Notes under the pieces: model-generated
Database searches by the model: none
What the model saw: only the letters and a program-made list of their open reading frames with translations
Told to the model about the DNA's origin: nothing
NCBI GenBank assembly: GCA_003167305.1
Contig: PMTP01000115.1
Coordinates: 1-14,671, forward strand
Length of the DNA stretch: 14,671 nt
From: Acidobacteriaceae bacterium
GTDB lineage: Bacteria; Acidobacteriota; Terriglobia; Terriglobales; Acidobacteriaceae
Direction: 5' to 3'
Translations under genes and position numbers: made by a program
Part shown: positions 1-7,928 of the stretch, piece by piece
Layout: every line of letters begins with the position of its first letter
Position numbering within the stretch: the stretch's first letter is position 1

Positions 1-1
1 G

Positions 2-661
2 CCGCAGGAGCCACTGACCAGCGCCCGCGCTGCCTGGAACGGGTTTGACATGCGCGTGGTGCGGGCCTACAGCGTGCTCGCGCCGCACTACGAGCTGTGG
101 GTGCGCGCGGCCTTGATTCCCGCGCTTTGGCAGGCGCTGGTTAAGGCGGGCGCTCACCCGGTGGGAGCGGCCTCGCTGGAGGCCTTTCGCATCACCGAGG
201 GGATTCCCACTTACGGTATCGACATCGCCGAGCGCGACCTGCCCCAGGAAGCCGTGCAGCAGCTGGCGACTTTTCCAGAGGCGATGAAATCTATGCGAGC
301 GAATAGCGAGCAGTTGGCCCCACCGCAGGTGGCACTCAGCTTTAACAAGGGCTGCTACCTGGGCCAGGAGATCGTGGAGCGCATCCGCTCGCGCGGCAGG
401 GTTCACCGGCATCTGCGTCCGCTGGAGCTGTTTGGAGCAGTACCCGCCGCCGGCGCTGCGCTAACATTGGAGGGCGGGGCGGTTGCCGGCCAGATCACCA
501 GCGCGGCGGAACTGGTGTTGTACACAGGCAGCCGCGTCTTCGCCTTGGGCATGATGCGCGGCGAGGCCGAAGCGCGCAATCAACTCTTCAGTTACACGGC
601 CGGAACGGGCACAGGTACGGCCCGCATTCTGGCCGCGCCGCCGGTTCTGGAAGCAGAATAG
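2..661 (+). CDS. ygfZ: YgfZ/GcvT-domain folate-binding protein (5' end outside window)
   Basis: The 3' part of a tetrahydrofolate-binding protein of the YgfZ/IBA57 family, which supports assembly or repair of iron-sulfur clusters in certain enzymes and is a relative of the glycine-cleavage T protein. The frame is open from base 2, so the first methionine visible (base 50) is probably internal and the true start lies upstream; 219 residues are present. The family hallmark KGCYLGQE, with its conserved cysteine, is at visible residues 116-123 (bases 347-370). It is preceded by the typical EAFRITEGIPTYGIDI stretch and followed by the basic IRSRGRVHR segment. The C-terminal part fits the small barrel domain of the family. 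It is the first gene of a same-strand run; the next start is 58 bp downstream. The call rests on the KGCYxGQE signature and I am confident of the family, though the exact Fe-S client cannot be seen. Confidence 0.9.
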   Translation, partial: PQEPLTSARAAWNGFDMRVVRAYSVLAPHYELWVRAALIPALWQALVKAGAHPVGAASLEAFRITEGIPTYGIDIAERDLPQEAVQQLATFPEAMKSMRANSEQLAPPQVALSFNKGCYLGQEIVERIRSRGRVHRHLRPLELFGAVPAAGAALTLEGGAVAGQITSAAELVLYTGSRVFALGMMRGEAEARNQLFSYTAGTGTGTARILAAPPVLEAE

Positions 662-703
662 CGGAGTTAGGACTGAGCGAATTCGTCAATCAGCAAGACA
701 GAT

Positions 704-709
704 AGGAAA
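704..709 (+). promoter_or_regulatory. Ribosome binding site of the DUF1844 gene
   Basis: AGGAAA lies about 10 bases before the ATG at 720, the first in-frame ATG, and supports that start. Confidence 0.55.
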
Positions 710-719
710 GCAGAAAACC

Positions 720-1322
720 ATGAGTGATAAGCCGAAGTTCGAAGTCATTGACCGCCGCAAAATGAAGGCGGAAGAAGAGCAGGAGAACCGGCAGCCGTCC
801 GAGTCTCCGGTTGAAGCAGCATCGGTTGAAGCGGCATCGCCGCCGCCTGAGAAGGGCGGAGGTCCGCGGCTGGTGGTCAATGAGCCCAAGCCAGAGGCAG
901 CGGCGGAAGGCGAATTGCCTCCCGCGCCCACTGCCAAGGAGAGCCGCGAACAGAAGACGGCCTACGACGCCTCGGCGCAGCGGCTGGAAGAGATGGTGCG
1001 GGCGCAGAACCCCGCCGTGGGCCCGCAGCCGCCGGTCAGCTTCGAGCATCTCGTCCAGCAGTTTTACGTCTCCGCGATGATCCAGATGGGCGCGGGAACT
1101 CAGGAGGGCCAGCGTCCCAGGGTGGACATTCTGGGCGCCCGGACAACCATCGACCTGCTGGGCGTGCTGGCGGAGAAGACCCGCGGCAACCTGACCGAGG
1201 CCGAGAACAACACCCTGCAGACGGTGCTCTTTGAAGTGCGGATGGCCTTCCTGGAGCTGACCAGCATGATCTCCTTGCAGGCCATGCAACCGCCGCAGCC
1301 TCCGCCGCCAGGCAAGCGCTAA
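720..1322 (+). CDS. DUF1844 domain-containing protein
   Basis: A 200-residue soluble protein with two parts. Residues 1-100 are low-complexity, acidic and proline/glutamate-rich (many E, P and A), probably disordered. Residues about 106-187 match DUF1844: VSFEHLVQQFYVSAMIQMG, then ARTTIDLLGVLAEKTRGNLT, then a helix ending in FEVRMAFLELT. The C-terminus is a short proline-rich tail (PPQPPPPGKR). There is no signal peptide or membrane span. DUF1844 proteins have no established function, although they are common in Acidobacteria and related phyla. The ATG at 720 has a good AGGAAA site upstream. It sits between ygfZ and an MBL-fold hydrolase gene that starts 22 bp after its stop, so co-transcription is likely. 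The domain assignment is from recognised sequence pattern and function is unknown. Confidence 0.85.
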   Translation: MSDKPKFEVIDRRKMKAEEEQENRQPSESPVEAASVEAASPPPEKGGGPRLVVNEPKPEAAAEGELPPAPTAKESREQKTAYDASAQRLEEMVRAQNPAVGPQPPVSFEHLVQQFYVSAMIQMGAGTQEGQRPRVDILGARTTIDLLGVLAEKTRGNLTEAENNTLQTVLFEVRMAFLELTSMISLQAMQPPQPPPPGKR

Positions 1323-1344
1323 AGACAGAGACTAGGGACTACCG

Positions 1345-2160
1345 TTGCCTATGGATGGACTGCTCACATTTCTGGGAACGGGAACCTCGATGGGGGTTCC
1401 CACGCTGGGCTGCGGCTGCGCGGTCTGCACCTCGGCCGACCCGCGTGACCGGCGGCTGCGGCCCTCGGTGCTCTTGCGCTGGCGCGAGCAGGCGGGCGGG
1501 CGTGAGCGCGTGGTGGTCATCGACACCGGCCCGGACTTCCGTGAGCAGGCTTTGCGCAACGGCCTCACCCGCGTCGACGCGGTCTTTTACACCCACTCCC
1601 ACGCTGACCACATCCTGGGCATGGACGACCTGCGCCCGCTCAGCTTCACCGTCTTTCGCGAAGGCGCGCCCATTCCGCTCTACGCCACGCCGGAGACCAC
1701 CGTGGTGTTGGAGCACATCTTCGAGTACACCTTTTCGCCGCGCGCTACTTATCCCACCCGCGCCCGTGTACAACTGCGGCCACTGGCCGAGCGGACTCCG
1801 GTTTACGGCGTCGACTTCCTGCGCGTGCCGCTGTTGCATGGCGAGATGGAGATTGCCGGCTTTCGCTTTGGCCGTGCCGCCTACCTGACCGACGTCAGCG
1901 CCATTCCCGAATCGAGCTTCGCGCTGCTCGAAGGGCTGGACCACCTGGTGGTCTCCGCGCTGCGCCACAAGCCGCACCCCAGCCACGCCACCGTGGAGCA
2001 GGCGGTCAGTTGGGCCAGGCGCATCGGCGCGCGCCACACCTGGCTCACTCACATCGCCCACGAACTGGGCCACGAACAAACCAACCACTCGCTGCCCCAC
2101 GGCATTCGGCTGGCTTACGACGGCCTTAGCCTGCCCGTGAATCTGGGGACCGCGAATTGA
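1345..2160 (+). CDS. PhnP-like MBL-fold metallo-hydrolase
   Basis: A 271-residue metallo-beta-lactamase-fold hydrolase of the PhnP type; PhnP itself is a phosphodiesterase acting on cyclic ribose phosphates in phosphonate breakdown. The metal site THSHADH (H84, H86, D88, H89) is intact. So are H165 in LLHGE, D183 in YLTDVS, and the C-terminal RHKPHPSHAT and THIAHE segments. Near the N-terminus GCGCAVC (C23, C25, C28) precedes ADPRDRRLRPS, the cysteine cluster that binds an extra structural zinc in PhnP relatives. No phn genes are nearby, so a phosphonate role is not supported and the substrate is open. The start is TTG at 1345, 6 bases after AGGGA at 1334-1338; the alternative is ATG at 1351, only two codons shorter. 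Its stop overlaps the possible start of ribF, suggesting translational coupling. Confidence 0.88.
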   Translation: MPMDGLLTFLGTGTSMGVPTLGCGCAVCTSADPRDRRLRPSVLLRWREQAGGRERVVVIDTGPDFREQALRNGLTRVDAVFYTHSHADHILGMDDLRPLSFTVFREGAPIPLYATPETTVVLEHIFEYTFSPRATYPTRARVQLRPLAERTPVYGVDFLRVPLLHGEMEIAGFRFGRAAYLTDVSAIPESSFALLEGLDHLVVSALRHKPHPSHATVEQAVSWARRIGARHTWLTHIAHELGHEQTNHSLPHGIRLAYDGLSLPVNLGTAN

Positions 2161-3155
2161 TAACCGAGGGCCATGTGATTTTTGTCTTTCATTCGGTTGC
2201 GGAAATTCCGGCGGGCTTTGGCCCCAGTGTGGCCTCCATCGGTAACTTCGACGGCGTGCATCTGGGCCACCAGCAGATTCTTTCGGCTGTGGTTCGCGAA
2301 GCACGTGAGCTGCGCGCGCGGGCCGTGGCCATCACCTTCGACCCCCACCCGGAGCAGTTACTACGCCCGGCTCAGGCGCCGCGGCTGCTTACGCCGATTG
2401 ACGAGCGCCTGCGCCTCTTGGCCCTCACTGGCATTGACGCTGTGGTGGTGCTGCCCTTCGATGCGGCGCTGGCATCGCTCGCGGCGACGGAGTTTGTGCG
2501 CGGCATTCTGGTGGACGCTCTGGGCCTTCGCAGCCTCCATGAGGGAGGCAACTTCCGCTTCGGCCATCGCGCCGAGGCCGGCGTGGCCGAACTCAAGAAA
2601 CTTGGCGCGGAGTTTGGCTTTGCCGTTCACGTGCATCCTCCGGTACGGGTGCGCGGCTTAGAGGTTTCCAGCTCGGCGATCCGGGATTATGTGGCTGTAG
2701 GCGACGTGACCCGCGCCCGCTGGATGCTGGGACGGCCCTTCGTGGTGCGGTCCACGCAGGCTCGCGGACGCGGCATCGGCATGCGGTTGCTGGTGCCCAC
2801 GGTAAATCTGGCGGCATACGACGGCCTGCTCCCCGCCTTCGGGGTCTACGTAACGCGGCTCACGCTGGGCGGACGCAGCTTTCAGGCGGTCACCAACGTG
2901 GGCAACCGGCCCACCTTCGGCGCGGCCTCCTTTGCCGTCGAGTCGCACATCCTCGACTTTGAGCCTATCGAATTGGATGACCAAAGGCCGATTGAATTGG
3001 AGTTTCTGCAGCGCTTGCGCGGTGAGCGAGAGTGGCCGACGCCGGAGGCGCTCAAGGCGCAGATATTCAAAGACATATCCAAGGCGAAGCGGTACTTTCG
3101 GCTGGCAGAAACTGCCGCTAACTCGCTAACTCGCAATCCCGCAAAGCGGGGATAA
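2157..3155 (+). CDS. ribF: Bifunctional riboflavin kinase / FAD synthetase
   Basis: RibF makes FMN from riboflavin and ATP, then FAD from FMN and ATP, in the cytoplasm. The N-terminal adenylyltransferase domain (about residues 1-185) shows GNFDGVHLGH at 29-38, FDPHP at 61-65, GGNFRFG at 130-136 and SSSAIR at 171-176. The C-terminal kinase domain (about 186-315) shows GRGIG, then VPTVNL (usually PTAN), PAFGVY, TNVGNRPTFG and VESHILDF. The length of 332 residues is slightly long for the family. After KRYFRL (residues 311-316) there is a 16-residue tail coded partly by a tandem CTAACTCG repeat, possibly a stop-codon drift extension. Start: TTG 2157 overlaps the upstream stop as TTGA and has GGGGA 7 bases before it. 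GTG 2175, with GAGGG 4 bases before it, gives a more usual N-terminus and is a serious alternative. The gene is convergent with acnA. Confidence 0.93.
   Translation: MITEGHVIFVFHSVAEIPAGFGPSVASIGNFDGVHLGHQQILSAVVREARELRARAVAITFDPHPEQLLRPAQAPRLLTPIDERLRLLALTGIDAVVVLPFDAALASLAATEFVRGILVDALGLRSLHEGGNFRFGHRAEAGVAELKKLGAEFGFAVHVHPPVRVRGLEVSSSAIRDYVAVGDVTRARWMLGRPFVVRSTQARGRGIGMRLLVPTVNLAAYDGLLPAFGVYVTRLTLGGRSFQAVTNVGNRPTFGAASFAVESHILDFEPIELDDQRPIELEFLQRLRGEREWPTPEALKAQIFKDISKAKRYFRLAETAANSLTRNPAKRG
3118..3133 (+). repeat. Two tandem copies of an 8-bp unit in the ribF 3' end
   Basis: CTAACTCG occurs twice back to back inside the last codons of ribF. An 8-bp period is not a multiple of three, so copy-number change would shift the frame of the RibF tail. 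Confidence 0.7.
3136..3153. terminator. Short GC hairpin between convergent ribF and acnA
   Basis: ATCCCGC and GCGGGGAT flank an AAA loop, giving a 7-bp stem with one bulged G. It overlaps the ribF stop and lies about 60 bases past the acnA stop on the other strand. Neither side has a T-run, so at best it is a weak or Rho-assisted terminator. Confidence 0.3.
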
Positions 3156-3212
3156 CTAGCTAATTGTTGACCAAATCCATCTTCGCTTTTGTCGAAAAGA
3201 TATAGAATCCAC

Positions 3213-5978
3213 TTACTTCGCCGCCAACTGCCGCAGAACATACTGTAAAATCCCGCCATGCTCGAAGTACTCGATCTCCTGTGGCGTGTCGATGCGGACT
3301 TTGGCGGCGAACTCCTTCATGCCACCACCGGCTGCCGTGGCCCTAACTTTGAGCGTGCTGCCGTCGGCGAATTTGGCCGTGAGCAGCGTCGTCAGGCCTG
3401 GGAAGTCGTAGACCTCTTCGCCGGTCAGGCCGAGCGACTCCGCGTTCTGGCCCGCCTCGAATTGCAACGGAAGAATTCCCATACCTACTAAGTTGGATCG
3501 GTGAATGCGCTCGAAGCTCTCGGCGATCACCGCTCTAACTCCCAGTAACTTCGGTCCCTTTGCCGCCCAATCCCTTGACGATCCTGACCCATACTCCTTG
3601 CCCGCCAGAATGATTAGCGGCACACCGCGCTCCGCGTACCGCACGCTGGCGTCGAAGATCGACAGCGGCTCGCCTTCGGGCAGTAAGCGCGTGACGCCGC
3701 CCTCGGTGCCCGGAGCGAGCCGGTTGCGCAGCCGCACATTGGCAAACGTGCCGCGAACCATCACTTCATGATTGCCGCGTCGCGAGCCGTAGCTATTGAA
3801 CTCCGACGGCTTCACTCCATGCTCGGCGAGATACTTGCCCGCCGGACCGTTGGCTTTGATGCTGCCTGCCGGCGAGATATGATCGGTAGTTACCGAATCG
3901 CCCAGCACGGCCAGCACGCGCGCGTCCAGTATCTCGGTAACCGGCGCGGGCGTCTTGGTAATTCCATCAAAGTAGGGAGCCTTACGAATATAAGTCGAAT
4001 CCGGCTCCCACTGATAGACCTCGCCGGTGGGAAACTTGAGTCCCTGCCAGTTGGCGTCGCCCAGGCTCACTGTCGCGTACTCGTGGCGGAAGCCCTCGCT
4101 GGAGACTCCCTTTTCAATCGCCTCGGCCACCTCCGCTTGCGTAGGCCAAATGTCCTTCAAATATACTTTTTGTCCGGCCTGATCCACGCCCAGAGAATCT
4201 GTCTCGAAGTTATGACTGATGCTGCCTGCCAAAGCATAGGCCACTACCAGCGGCGGACTCATCAGATAGTTAGCTCGTACGTCCACGTTCACCCGCCCCT
4301 CAAAATTACGGTTGCCGCTCAGCACGCTCACCGCAACCAATCCATGCTCGTCGATGCTCTTGGAAACATCGGTAGGCAGCGGCCCGGAGTTACCGATGCA
4401 AGTTGTGCATCCGTAGCCCACCACGTTGAAGCGCAGTTTTTCAAGATAAGGCAGCAAGCCGGCCTTGGCGTAGTAATCCGTAACCACCCGCGAACCCGGC
4501 GCCAGCGAAGTCTTCACCCACGGCGGCACAGTGAGGCCTTTTTCGACAGCTTTCTTGGCCAGGATTCCAGCTGCCATCATCACCGAAGGGTTCGAGGTAT
4601 TCGTGCAACTGGTGATGGCCGCAATCACCACCGAGCCATGATCGAGATACAGGTCTGGATCGATGCCAAAACGGCCTTGTACGGTCGTGGCGGAATGCGT
4701 TCCGATAACTCCAGGTTCGGTCACCGCGCCACGCTCCCAGTTAGCCGCAGTGCGCGTGCCCAGCGGTTTGGCAGTTGGTGAGAGCAGTGCAGGCAGTTGC
4801 CCGGCAAAGCTGACCGCCGCATCCTTCAGTAGCACGCGGTCCTGCGGACGCTTGGGACCGGCAACGCTAGGCTCGACGATAGCCAGGTCCAGCTCCACAG
4901 TCTGCGTGTACTCAGCCTCCGGCGAGTTAGCGGTATGGAATAATCCCTGCTCCTTGTAATAATCCTCGACCAGAGTTATTTGCTCCTCGCTGCGGCCAGT
5001 GAGTCTCAGGTAGCGCAGCGTCTCGGCATCCACCGGGAAGATGCCGCAGGTCGCGCCGTACTCGGGAGCCATGTTACTGATCGTAGCGCGATCGGCCAGC
5101 GGCAGCGCGGCAACGCCGGGTCCAAAGAACTCCACAAACTTGCCGACCACGCCCAGCTTGCGCAGCACCTGAGTTACTGTCAGCACTAAGTCAGTCGCCG
5201 TAGCGCCCTCGCGCAGTTTGCCAGTAAGGCGGAAGCCCACCACCTGCGGAACCAGCATCGAGATAGCCTGGCCAAGCATCGCAGCCTCTGCCTCGATGCC
5301 GCCCACGCCCCAGCCCAGAACGCCCAGGCCGTTGATCATCGTGGTGTGCGAGTCTGTGCCCACCAGCGTGTCAGGATATGCCACTAACTCGCCGTCTAAC
5401 TCCGCCGTGAAAACCACGCGCGCCAGGTACTCCAGATTCACCTGGTGGCAGATGCCCATCCCCGGCGGTACGGCGCTGAAGTTACGAAAGGCCGTCTGCC
5501 CCCACTTCAAAAACGCATAGCGCTCGCGGTTACGCTCAAATTCGAGCAGCGCGTTGGCGTCATACGCTCCGGCGCTTCCATACTCGTCCACCTGCACCGA
5601 ATGGTCGATGACTAACTCGGCGGGAACCAAAGGATTCACCCGCTCCGGATCCCCGCCCAGCGTCCTGATCGCGTCGCGCATCGCGGCCAGATCGACCACC
5701 GCGGGCACGCCGGTAAAATCCTGCATCAGCACCCGCGCGGGCATGTAGGCGATCTCCCGGCTCGGCTCGGCCTTGGCCTCCCAGTTAGCCAGAAACTCAA
5801 TCTCCGCGGCCGTCACGTTGACGCCATCCTCGCGGCGCAGCAGGTTCTCCAGCAGTATCTTCAGGCTGAAGGGCAGCCGGCTCAGGTTGAAGCCGCGCGC
5901 CACTAAAGCCGGCAAGCGGTAAATCGTATAACTGCGGTTGCCGGAGACAAGTGTAGCCTTGCTGTCAAAACTATTCAT
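3213..5978 (-). CDS. acnA: Aconitate hydratase A
   Basis: Full-length aconitase A (921 residues, normal for the AcnA/IRP1 type), the [4Fe-4S] TCA-cycle enzyme interconverting citrate and isocitrate in the cytoplasm. The three cluster cysteines are present: C458 in [11 protein letters not shown], and C524 and C527 in [13 protein letters not shown]. Also visible are [13 protein letters not shown] (207-219), [10 protein letters not shown] (125-134) and, in the C-terminal swivel domain, [13 protein letters not shown] (693-705), [12 protein letters not shown] (729-740) and [14 protein letters not shown] (796-809). Nothing is missing. Start: ATG at 5978, with AAAGG about 10 bases upstream. It follows the CimA-like gene by 51 bp on the same strand, so a two-gene transcript is likely. 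Oddity: the gene is packed with AGTTA/TAACT words made by rare codons (TTA, CTA, GTA, ATA), unlike its neighbours. Confidence 0.97.
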   Translation of the reverse strand: MNSFDSKATLVSGNRSYTIYRLPALVARGFNLSRLPFSLKILLENLLRREDGVNVTAAEIEFLANWEAKAEPSREIAYMPARVLMQDFTGVPAVVDLAAMRDAIRTLGGDPERVNPLVPAELVIDHSVQVDEYGSAGAYDANALLEFERNRERYAFLKWGQTAFRNFSAVPPGMGICHQVNLEYLARVVFTAELDGELVAYPDTLVGTDSHTTMINGLGVLGWGVGGIEAEAAMLGQAISMLVPQVVGFRLTGKLREGATATDLVLTVTQVLRKLGVVGKFVEFFGPGVAALPLADRATISNMAPEYGATCGIFPVDAETLRYLRLTGRSEEQITLVEDYYKEQGLFHTANSPEAEYTQTVELDLAIVEPSVAGPKRPQDRVLLKDAAVSFAGQLPALLSPTAKPLGTRTAANWERGAVTEPGVIGTHSATTVQGRFGIDPDLYLDHGSVVIAAITSCTNTSNPSVMMAAGILAKKAVEKGLTVPPWVKTSLAPGSRVVTDYYAKAGLLPYLEKLRFNVVGYGCTTCIGNSGPLPTDVSKSIDEHGLVAVSVLSGNRNFEGRVNVDVRANYLMSPPLVVAYALAGSISHNFETDSLGVDQAGQKVYLKDIWPTQAEVAEAIEKGVSSEGFRHEYATVSLGDANWQGLKFPTGEVYQWEPDSTYIRKAPYFDGITKTPAPVTEILDARVLAVLGDSVTTDHISPAGSIKANGPAGKYLAEHGVKPSEFNSYGSRRGNHEVMVRGTFANVRLRNRLAPGTEGGVTRLLPEGEPLSIFDASVRYAERGVPLIILAGKEYGSGSSRDWAAKGPKLLGVRAVIAESFERIHRSNLVGMGILPLQFEAGQNAESLGLTGEEVYDFPGLTTLLTAKFADGSTLKVRATAAGGGMKEFAAKVRIDTPQEIEYFEHGGILQYVLRQLAAK

Positions 5979-6029
5979 CGGGGAAGGACCTTTCTTCCGC
6001 GCGCGGGCGGGAACAGTTTCAATTTCGAG

Positions 6030-7673
6030 TTAGTCGGGATCTATCTGCAGCCAATAATGGAAGCCGTCTACAATGGCCATCAGCGCCGCCTGGTTCAAGT
6101 CGCTGCTGACTCCCGCTGTGGTCCAGGGTTCGTGGCCATCGGCGTGGAAGCTGACCGTGACGCGAACGTGAGCTGCCGTGTCCTGTGCGGATACATCAAT
6201 GGCCGTGACGCTGAATCTGCCTAAGTGCATCCGCGCGATGGCCGGGTGCCATTTTTCCAATTCCTGCCGCATGGCTTTGGTCAGCGCATCCACTGGCCCG
6301 GCGCCCTCGGCTCGAGTTACAGTAACTATGGAGTCGTCCAGGCATAAGGACATAGAGGCCTGAACGTATCTGTCCCCGGTTTCGTCGGATTCGTCGATTA
6401 CTCTCCAACTTTTCACGCAGAAGCGATTCTTCAGGGTATTCAGCACTTTCATGCAAGCCAGCTTGAAGGAAACTTCACTGGCCGTGTAACCGTCGCCCTC
6501 GATCATTGCCTGGTTGGCGTCCATGAACTCCTGAGCCTGCGCGGAGTCAAGAGGAACACCGATCGCTTTCGAGAGCAGAATGATGTTGGCCCTTCCCGAC
6601 TGGCCGTTCACTCCGATAACAGGGACGGCGCCGACTTTGGAGGGATCGCACCACAGGTAAGCGCCGGGGTTCTTGCGTTCGCTGCTGCCATGCATTCCGG
6701 CCCAGGTTCCAAATGCTCCCGTGCCAACAATCGGAGCACCATGCGGCGCTTCAATCCCGAAGGCTTCATAAGCCGAATGCGCGAGGTTAGTTAGCTCGGC
6801 GAGCGATTCTGGAGTTACAAACTCAGCTTCGCCTCTGAGTTGCATGCTGCCGATAACAGTGGTCAGATTTACGTTGCCGCAGCGTTCGCCAGTTCCCAGC
6901 AAAGTGCCTTGAACCTGAACCGCTCCGGCGAGAATGGCGGCTCGAGTATTGGCAATCCCAAAGCCGCGATCGGTGTGGCCATGAAATCCGAAGTTAGCTC
7001 CGGGATAACTCTGCGCCAGGCCGCCAATGACCTGAGAGACTTCTTCAGGATTGGCGCCGCCGGTGGTGTCGCAAACAATGATCCGGCTTACTTGCTGGCG
7101 GGCGCACTGCGCAATCATCTGGTGAAAATAATCCAGGCTGCGCCGGCTGAAATCGGCGTCGCACAGGTTGCCGTTTTCGCGGCGGCCGCAAGCCGCGTCC
7201 ATCGCGTGCTCCAGGTCCACGATCACTTCCAGGCCGCTGTCTTGAAGGCACTCAATGGTTTCGTAAGCCATCAGCAGGTTTTCTTCCGGCGTCGTCTCCA
7301 GGGACTTCATCACATCGAGCAGCCTGGATTTGACGACAATGACCGCTACGGGAACGCGCTTCCTGCGGCTGACGATGAATTGCACATCGTGCCATTTCTG
7401 CACCTTGGCGCCGCGGCCTCGCGTTCTGCCAAACAATGCCAGTTTCATAGCTCCCGTATCGACCGAATCAAGGGCGCTGGATAAATCACTTACAAATTGA
7501 TTTGCGCCGGCAAAGCCGATTTCGGCGTAGCGAAAGCCGAAGGCTGCCATGCGCTCCAGCAGGCTGACGGCATTCGGCACGGAGATGTCGATGTTTGGCT
7601 GTTGCATTCCGTCGCGAAGGCTGGTATCGAAGAGCTCGACTTTTCTAACGTGAATTTTCTTCATTTGTCCCAT
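6030..7673 (-). CDS. cimA: CimA-type citramalate synthase family enzyme (divergent)
   Basis: A 547-residue member of the DRE-TIM acyltransferase family (CimA/LeuA/homocitrate synthase), which condenses acetyl-CoA with a 2-oxoacid; CimA uses pyruvate to make (R)-citramalate for isoleucine synthesis. The TIM-barrel signature DTSLRDGMQ is at 16-24. The predicted metal ligands D21, H231, H233 (HGH) and N267 (GERCGN) are all kept, and CDTTGG (201-206) and VQGTLLGTGERCGN (254-267) fit CimA. The C-terminal part (about 395-540: ASEVSFKL, AEGAGPVDALTKAM, TTAGVSSDLNQAAL) is a LeuA-type allosteric/dimer domain. Departures: the usual GGWPGSNPKD is EIGFAGANQF, HND is HTD, and the AFAHKGGIHVS stretch is AFGTWAGMHGS. 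The 2-oxoacid used may therefore differ. Start: ATG 7673, weak ribosome site; ATG 7664 (codon 4), after GGGAC, is possible. It is first of a likely operon with acnA. Confidence 0.8.
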   Translation of the reverse strand: MGQMKKIHVRKVELFDTSLRDGMQQPNIDISVPNAVSLLERMAAFGFRYAEIGFAGANQFVSDLSSALDSVDTGAMKLALFGRTRGRGAKVQKWHDVQFIVSRRKRVPVAVIVVKSRLLDVMKSLETTPEENLLMAYETIECLQDSGLEVIVDLEHAMDAACGRRENGNLCDADFSRRSLDYFHQMIAQCARQQVSRIIVCDTTGGANPEEVSQVIGGLAQSYPGANFGFHGHTDRGFGIANTRAAILAGAVQVQGTLLGTGERCGNVNLTTVIGSMQLRGEAEFVTPESLAELTNLAHSAYEAFGIEAPHGAPIVGTGAFGTWAGMHGSSERKNPGAYLWCDPSKVGAVPVIGVNGQSGRANIILLSKAIGVPLDSAQAQEFMDANQAMIEGDGYTASEVSFKLACMKVLNTLKNRFCVKSWRVIDESDETGDRYVQASMSLCLDDSIVTVTRAEGAGPVDALTKAMRQELEKWHPAIARMHLGRFSVTAIDVSAQDTAAHVRVTVSFHADGHEPWTTAGVSSDLNQAALMAIVDGFHYWLQIDPD

Positions 7674-7690
7674 ACGCCCGATTGTGAGAA

Positions 7691-7712
7691 TGTCCTGCTA
7701 AGGATTGTCCTG
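7691..7712. repeat. Direct repeat upstream of the CimA-like gene
   Basis: TGTCCTG occurs at 7691-7697 and 7706-7712, a 15-bp period, 18-39 bp upstream of the ATG at 7673. Its place close to the start would suit regulation, but the repeat is short and no regulator is identified. Confidence 0.35.
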
Positions 7713-7748
7713 ACGGCAGATTTGCGACTTCCCAATCACGCCTCCGCC

Positions 7749-7766
7749 GAGGTTTCCTGGAACCTC
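7749..7766. promoter_or_regulatory. Inverted repeat in the divergent intergenic region
   Basis: GAGGTT and AACCTC (6-bp arms) flank the 6-base spacer TCCTGG, about midway between the divergent CimA-like and MFS genes. It is an operator-like dyad. Function is inferred only from placement. Confidence 0.35.
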
Positions 7767-7831
7767 CAGAATAACAGGGAACGTGCGCGGTTTCCCAGGT
7801 CTTAGAATCGAGCGGGAAGACCAAGCCGGAT

Positions 7832-7860
7832 TTGGAGCAGCCTGCCAGAGCCAGCTCCAA
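7832..7860. promoter_or_regulatory. Inverted repeat just upstream of the MFS gene
   Basis: TTGGAGC and GCTCCAA form perfect 7-bp arms around a 15-base spacer, ending 68 bases before the preferred MFS start at 7929. It could be a protein site or an mRNA stem. A TAGAAT hexamer at 7803-7808 could be a -10 box for this gene, but I see no matching -35. Confidence 0.35.
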
Positions 7861-7928
7861 TCTGCTATCTTCACATGTTACGACTTATTTGCCCCAACAT
7901 CCCCGCCGAGCCGAGGTTCATTGCGCTT

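Noticed and set aside
3883..3896. Palindrome TCGGTAGTTACCGA
   Set aside because: It lies deep inside acnA coding sequence and is probably incidental, apart from containing one AGTTA word.
3768..4781. A 337-codon open frame on the plus strand
   Set aside because: It is antisense to acnA, whose full length and cluster cysteines are certain; the translation matches nothing.
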